Positions 60,204-63,001 of a DNA stretch of 63,001 nt are shown here, one piece after another; positions within the stretch are counted from its first letter, which is position 1; each line of letters begins with the position of its first letter. The notes beneath the pieces are model-generated. The model saw only the letters and a list, made by a program, of their open reading frames with translations, did no database searches and was not told the DNA's origin. This DNA is from Opitutus sp. (GTDB lineage Bacteria > Verrucomicrobiota > Verrucomicrobiia > Opitutales > Opitutaceae): positions 1 through 63,001 of the forward strand of contig PNJQ01000011.1 of the NCBI GenBank assembly GCA_013821985.1, in the 5' to 3' direction. Both the position numbers and the translations under genes were made by a program.

Positions 60204-61328
60204 TTAGAAGCGGCTGGAAACGTTGAACGAATAACCGGTGCGCGTGAAATCGGAGATCGAGACGGTGGACCAGTTGGTCAACGAGGTGTAGGTGCCGGAA
60301 AGCTGGAAGCGCTCACTCCACCGGAAAGTTCCACCGACATCCCAGCTGAAGAAATCGTCCTGACGCGGCGTGCCGCTGACGAATTTGTTGCGGCCGTAGC
60401 CCACGCCGGCCTCCGCGCTGTAGCGGCGGGTGAAGACGTAGATGCCGCGAGCGATTGCCGAAAACGTATCGACCGATCCGCCGACCGCGGTGGTCGAAAA
60501 ATCGCGGGAGACCGCGGCGTTCATCGTGAAGTTGCGTGTGGCGTTCCAAGTGAGCGCGGCGGTCGAGGTGAACTGACCGTAGGTGTCGCCGGTCACGTCG
60601 CTCTCGCGCACTTGGTAGCCGAAGCGGACAGTGCCGTTGACCTTCGGGAGCAGGCCGTTGGTTGCGCCGACGGAAAATGCGTGGTCGGTTGTCGTGCCAA
60701 GCTCGGTCGTGCCGACGCGGATCCGGTAGCCTCCGACCAAGTCGAGCTTGCTGGTGAAGACGTAGAACAGGTCAACCGCTTGGGAATAGTCCGTGTTGCT
60801 CAGCAGACCGACCGTATCGACGTAGGAGCGCTTGAGGTAACCGGTTTGCGTGGTGACGTAGAGCTTGTCGTTCACCGGGTATTTCAGGCTGAGGCCGAGC
60901 GGGAAGTTCCAAGACTGCGTGCGGAGATTCACGGCGCTGTCGGCGCGCGAGGAGCGAAACGCGTTGATCGTGAGCGCGCCGGTCGTGCGACCCGTGGTCT
61001 TGTTCAACTCGAGGTAAAACGTCGGGTTCCAGGAGGTCTGGTCGCTGAACTTGCTGAACTTCTGGTAATCGAGCACCGCGCGGCCGTTCACCGCAATGAT
61101 GCCCGCGCGACGCTTCACCTCGACGCCAACGGAGGCGCCGAAGATCGAATCGCCTTCGCCGCCCGTCTGCGCAAAGACGTTCGAGTCGTAGGAATAGCTC
61201 GCGGTGCCGAAGACGAAGACCTGGTTGCGCGTGCCATCGATGTTCAACAACGCGAAAACGCTCTGCTGGGAAAACAGCAGAGCGAGGACCAGGAGTCCGA
61301 CGAGCGATTGAGCGGAGCGGGAAAACAA
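60204..61328 (-). CDS. Outer-membrane beta-barrel protein of the EPS export operon
   Basis: The 374-residue product has a signal peptide (SLVGLLVLALLFSQQSVFAL). An all-beta mature part follows with alternating aromatic residues and terminal Phe (YSFNVSSRF). FVFGTASYSYDSNVFAQ at the start resembles barrel proteins found beside exosortase/EPS loci. It may form the outer-membrane pore or anchor for polysaccharide export. It lies between the FecR-like and Wza-like genes with short gaps. No enzymatic motif is seen. Confidence 0.8.
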   Translation of the reverse strand: MFSRSAQSLVGLLVLALLFSQQSVFALLNIDGTRNQVFVFGTASYSYDSNVFAQTGGEGDSIFGASVGVEVKRRAGIIAVNGRAVLDYQKFSKFSDQTSWNPTFYLELNKTTGRTTGALTINAFRSSRADSAVNLRTQSWNFPLGLSLKYPVNDKLYVTTQTGYLKRSYVDTVGLLSNTDYSQAVDLFYVFTSKLDLVGGYRIRVGTTELGTTTDHAFSVGATNGLLPKVNGTVRFGYQVRESDVTGDTYGQFTSTAALTWNATRNFTMNAAVSRDFSTTAVGGSVDTFSAIARGIYVFTRRYSAEAGVGYGRNKFVSGTPRQDDFFSWDVGGTFRWSERFQLSGTYTSLTNWSTVSISDFTRTGYSFNVSSRF

Positions 61329-61341
61329 TGCGGGAGCGCGT

Positions 61342-62295
61342 TTATTCGCCGGGACCGATGCGGTCCGGGCTGACGATGATGTTGGTCGGTGGCGCCGTGG
61401 GCGTCGTGGGGGTCACGACGATTTCCTGCTCGGAATCGTCAACGCCGGGATTGAAAGCCGTTCCGGCGCCGGGAGCGGTCGATTCCGCGGGCGTGCCGTC
61501 GGGATTGACGGCCGGTTCCTTTTCCGACTCCGCGAGGCCGCCGCTTTCGGCTTTTTTCTCGATCGCTTCGAACGACACGGATTTCTTGGCGTTGCAGGCG
61601 ACGTTGACCTTGTCATCGAGATTTTGCGCCGTGGTGCGGTCAATCGGACCGACGGTGACGCTGGGTGGCTGGCCCGGCGGACCCGGCCGGATGGTCGCCT
61701 GCTCGCCCGGCCGGAGCAGGGCGCCACCGACGTCCTTGGAGCCGGTGCGCACGGTGGCATCGCCTTCGAGCAGATAGACGGTGGTGGCATCGCCATCGGT
61801 CTTGATCGAGAGCTTGCCGCCGCGGATGTTCACCGCGGCGTGCGGCGTGGAATAGTTCATCGTGCTGCCCGAAACCATCGCTCCCGTGCAGATGCCGACT
61901 TGTCCCCGCGCGACGAATACATCGCTTTGCGAAATGGACGGCTCCGTCTCGGTGCTGGTGTTGCGATCAGGGCGGAATGGCTCCTGGACAAACCGATCCA
62001 CTTCGATGCGAGTGTCGGCATCGACGAACATCCCCGTGCCGTTGGAATAAACGAACGCCTGATGCGAATCGGCTTTGGTTTGGATGACGGTGCCCGGCGC
62101 ATCAAACGCTGTGGCCTGCTTGGGTGAATAGGTGCGCCCCTCATTCGTGATTTCCCCTTGGCCGACGGTTTCGGCGAGATACAATTTGCTCGTCGGCCCC
62201 TTCTTTTTGCCCAGCTGGCGTTGCGCAAAACTGGACGGCACCAGCGCGACCGCGAGGGCCGTGATGAGGAGGACGATCCGGGAATTTGAGTTCAT
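61342..62295 (-). CDS. Secreted FecR-domain protein, first gene of the EPS export operon
   Basis: The 317-residue product has a signal peptide (RIVLLITALAVALVPSSFAQ). A FecR-like beta domain follows, with SHQAFVYSNGTGMFVDADTR, GQVGICTGAMVSGSTMNYST, HAAVNIRGGKLSIKTDGDAT and TVYLLEGDATVRTG. A Glu/Pro/Thr-rich tail ends the protein. FecR domains usually sense or bind envelope ligands; here there is no sigma factor nearby, so a structural or sugar-binding role is as likely. ATG 62295 begins the signal peptide. Confidence 0.82.
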   Translation of the reverse strand: MNSNSRIVLLITALAVALVPSSFAQRQLGKKKGPTSKLYLAETVGQGEITNEGRTYSPKQATAFDAPGTVIQTKADSHQAFVYSNGTGMFVDADTRIEVDRFVQEPFRPDRNTSTETEPSISQSDVFVARGQVGICTGAMVSGSTMNYSTPHAAVNIRGGKLSIKTDGDATTVYLLEGDATVRTGSKDVGGALLRPGEQATIRPGPPGQPPSVTVGPIDRTTAQNLDDKVNVACNAKKSVSFEAIEKKAESGGLAESEKEPAVNPDGTPAESTAPGAGTAFNPGVDDSEQEIVVTPTTPTAPPTNIIVSPDRIGPGE

Positions 62296-62400
62296 GTAGA
62301 AGACTCCGCGCGGAAGGAAGATTCCCGCAACGGCCGCAGTGAAGTAGGGGATTAACCCTATTTCAAGCCCTAAACCGAACAAATCTTCCGTCCTAACCGA

Positions 62401-63001
62401 TTAACCCACAAGCAAGTTCAGCAGCTTGCCTTTGACGTAAATCGTGCGCTTGAGCGGTTTTCCGGCCAAGTGGGGGGACACCTTCGGATGGTCCTGAGCG
62501 ATCTGAACCAGATCCGCCTCAGTCGCACCGGCCGGCACCTGTGCGTCGCCGCGGTGCTTTCCGTTGACTTGAAAAACGATCGTGATGGTCGAGGCGACGA
62601 GTTTGGCGGGATCGTAATTTGGCCACGCCGCGGACATGACCGAGCCGGTTTCGCCCAAGCGCACCCAGAGTTCCTCCGCCAAGTGCGGCGCGAGCGGTGC
62701 GAGCAATTGCGTGAAGGCGACGACCGAGCTGCGCGGAAGGGCGGGTTCCTTCATCAGCGCGTTCAACAAAATCATCATCTGCGAAATCGCGGTGTTGAAG
62801 CGCAGGCCTTCGATGTCCTCGCCGACTTTCTTGATCGTTTCGTGCAGGAGTTTGTCGGTTTCCGCGGTCAACGTCGCGCTGGCGCTGACGCGCGAACTGA
62901 GCGCGCCGGTTTCATCGATGCATTCGCGCCAGAATTTCCGGAGGAAACGATGCACACCCTCGATACCTTTCGGATTCCACGGCTTCATCGCCTCGAGCGG
63001 A
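62401..63001 (-). CDS. leuS: Leucyl-tRNA synthetase, C-terminal part (cut by window edge)
   Basis: The frame is open to the last base, so the 5' part lies outside the window; 199 codons are visible. The segment PLEAMKPWNPKGIEGVHRFL, then KFWRECID, begins the anticodon-binding domain of LeuRS. LAPLAPHLAEELWVRLGETG and the end domain with VNGKHRGDAQVPAGATEADL and IYVKGKLLNLLVG follow, all typical of bacterial LeuS. The stop is at 62401-62403, about 105 bases before the FecR-like gene start. Confidence 0.95.
   Translation of the reverse strand, partial: PLEAMKPWNPKGIEGVHRFLRKFWRECIDETGALSSRVSASATLTAETDKLLHETIKKVGEDIEGLRFNTAISQMMILLNALMKEPALPRSSVVAFTQLLAPLAPHLAEELWVRLGETGSVMSAAWPNYDPAKLVASTITIVFQVNGKHRGDAQVPAGATEADLVQIAQDHPKVSPHLAGKPLKRTIYVKGKLLNLLVG

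Noticed and set aside
1-63001. CRISPR arrays, rRNA operons and tRNA genes
   Set aside because: No regularly spaced direct repeats and no recognisable rRNA or tRNA sequence were noticed; a tRNA scan would be needed to exclude a single tRNA fully.

Overview
The window looks like chromosomal DNA from a GC-rich Gram-negative member of the Verrucomicrobiota, most like Opitutaceae. This is inferred from gene content: FabV, LpxI, TonB/ExbBD parts, an McsA-McsB-ClpC operon, an exosortase-EpsI fusion, single GFTLIELL pseudopilins, and many short extragenic palindromes. About 55 protein genes are supported. I saw no rRNA, tRNA, CRISPR array, complete insertion sequence or recombinase gene. Both edges cut genes: ftcD on the left and leuS on the right.

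Left part (1-8.4 kb): histidine degradation. hutH, hutU, hutI and a MerB-fold gene run leftward, and ftcD converges on them. Next come the ribosome hibernation factor hpf and a divergent RluA-type pseudouridine synthase. 8.5-19.2 kb holds two secreted metallopeptidases that share a Gly-rich C-terminal sorting-like tail, an M14 peptidase, gltX, yceH and glnS.

19.2-22.2 kb is the accessory part: a MazF-type and a RelE-type toxin-antitoxin pair and two orphan membrane-anchored proteins. They sit downstream of the CBS/DRTGG pyrophosphatase gene (ppaC). Three diverged copies of the ppaC 3' end lie between these modules, which is the signature of repeated integration at one attachment site. I consider this the most interesting structure in the window.

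24-34.4 kb: a pseudopilin, a branched-chain aminotransferase, mcsA-mcsB-clpC (protein arginine phosphorylation and degradation), a transglutaminase-like secreted protein, ExbB/ExbD and an SDR oxidoreductase. 34.4-38.8 kb is a tightly overlapping three-gene signalling operon: CHASE8-HAMP-PAS histidine kinase, TonB-type receptor, YfiR-like periplasmic protein. It resembles a rewired YfiBNR system.

38.9-49.1 kb: a DPP-IV-type peptidase, a PEP mutase-like enzyme, dtd, fabV, an ECF sigma/anti-sigma pair, an exosortase-EpsI fusion with an overlapping 30-residue membrane peptide gene, a redoxin, and a DapF homologue with serine at both catalytic cysteine positions. 49.2-57.2 kb: a DUF4336 protein, a conserved protein of unknown function, sppA, sufT, a VOC protein, dus, a bifunctional-nuclease-family protein and lpxI. 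57.4-62.3 kb is an exopolysaccharide export operon (FecR-like, beta-barrel, Wza-like, Wzc-like tyrosine kinase) ending in a clear terminator. leuS follows at the edge.

All function calls rest on reading motifs by eye; no database search was run.
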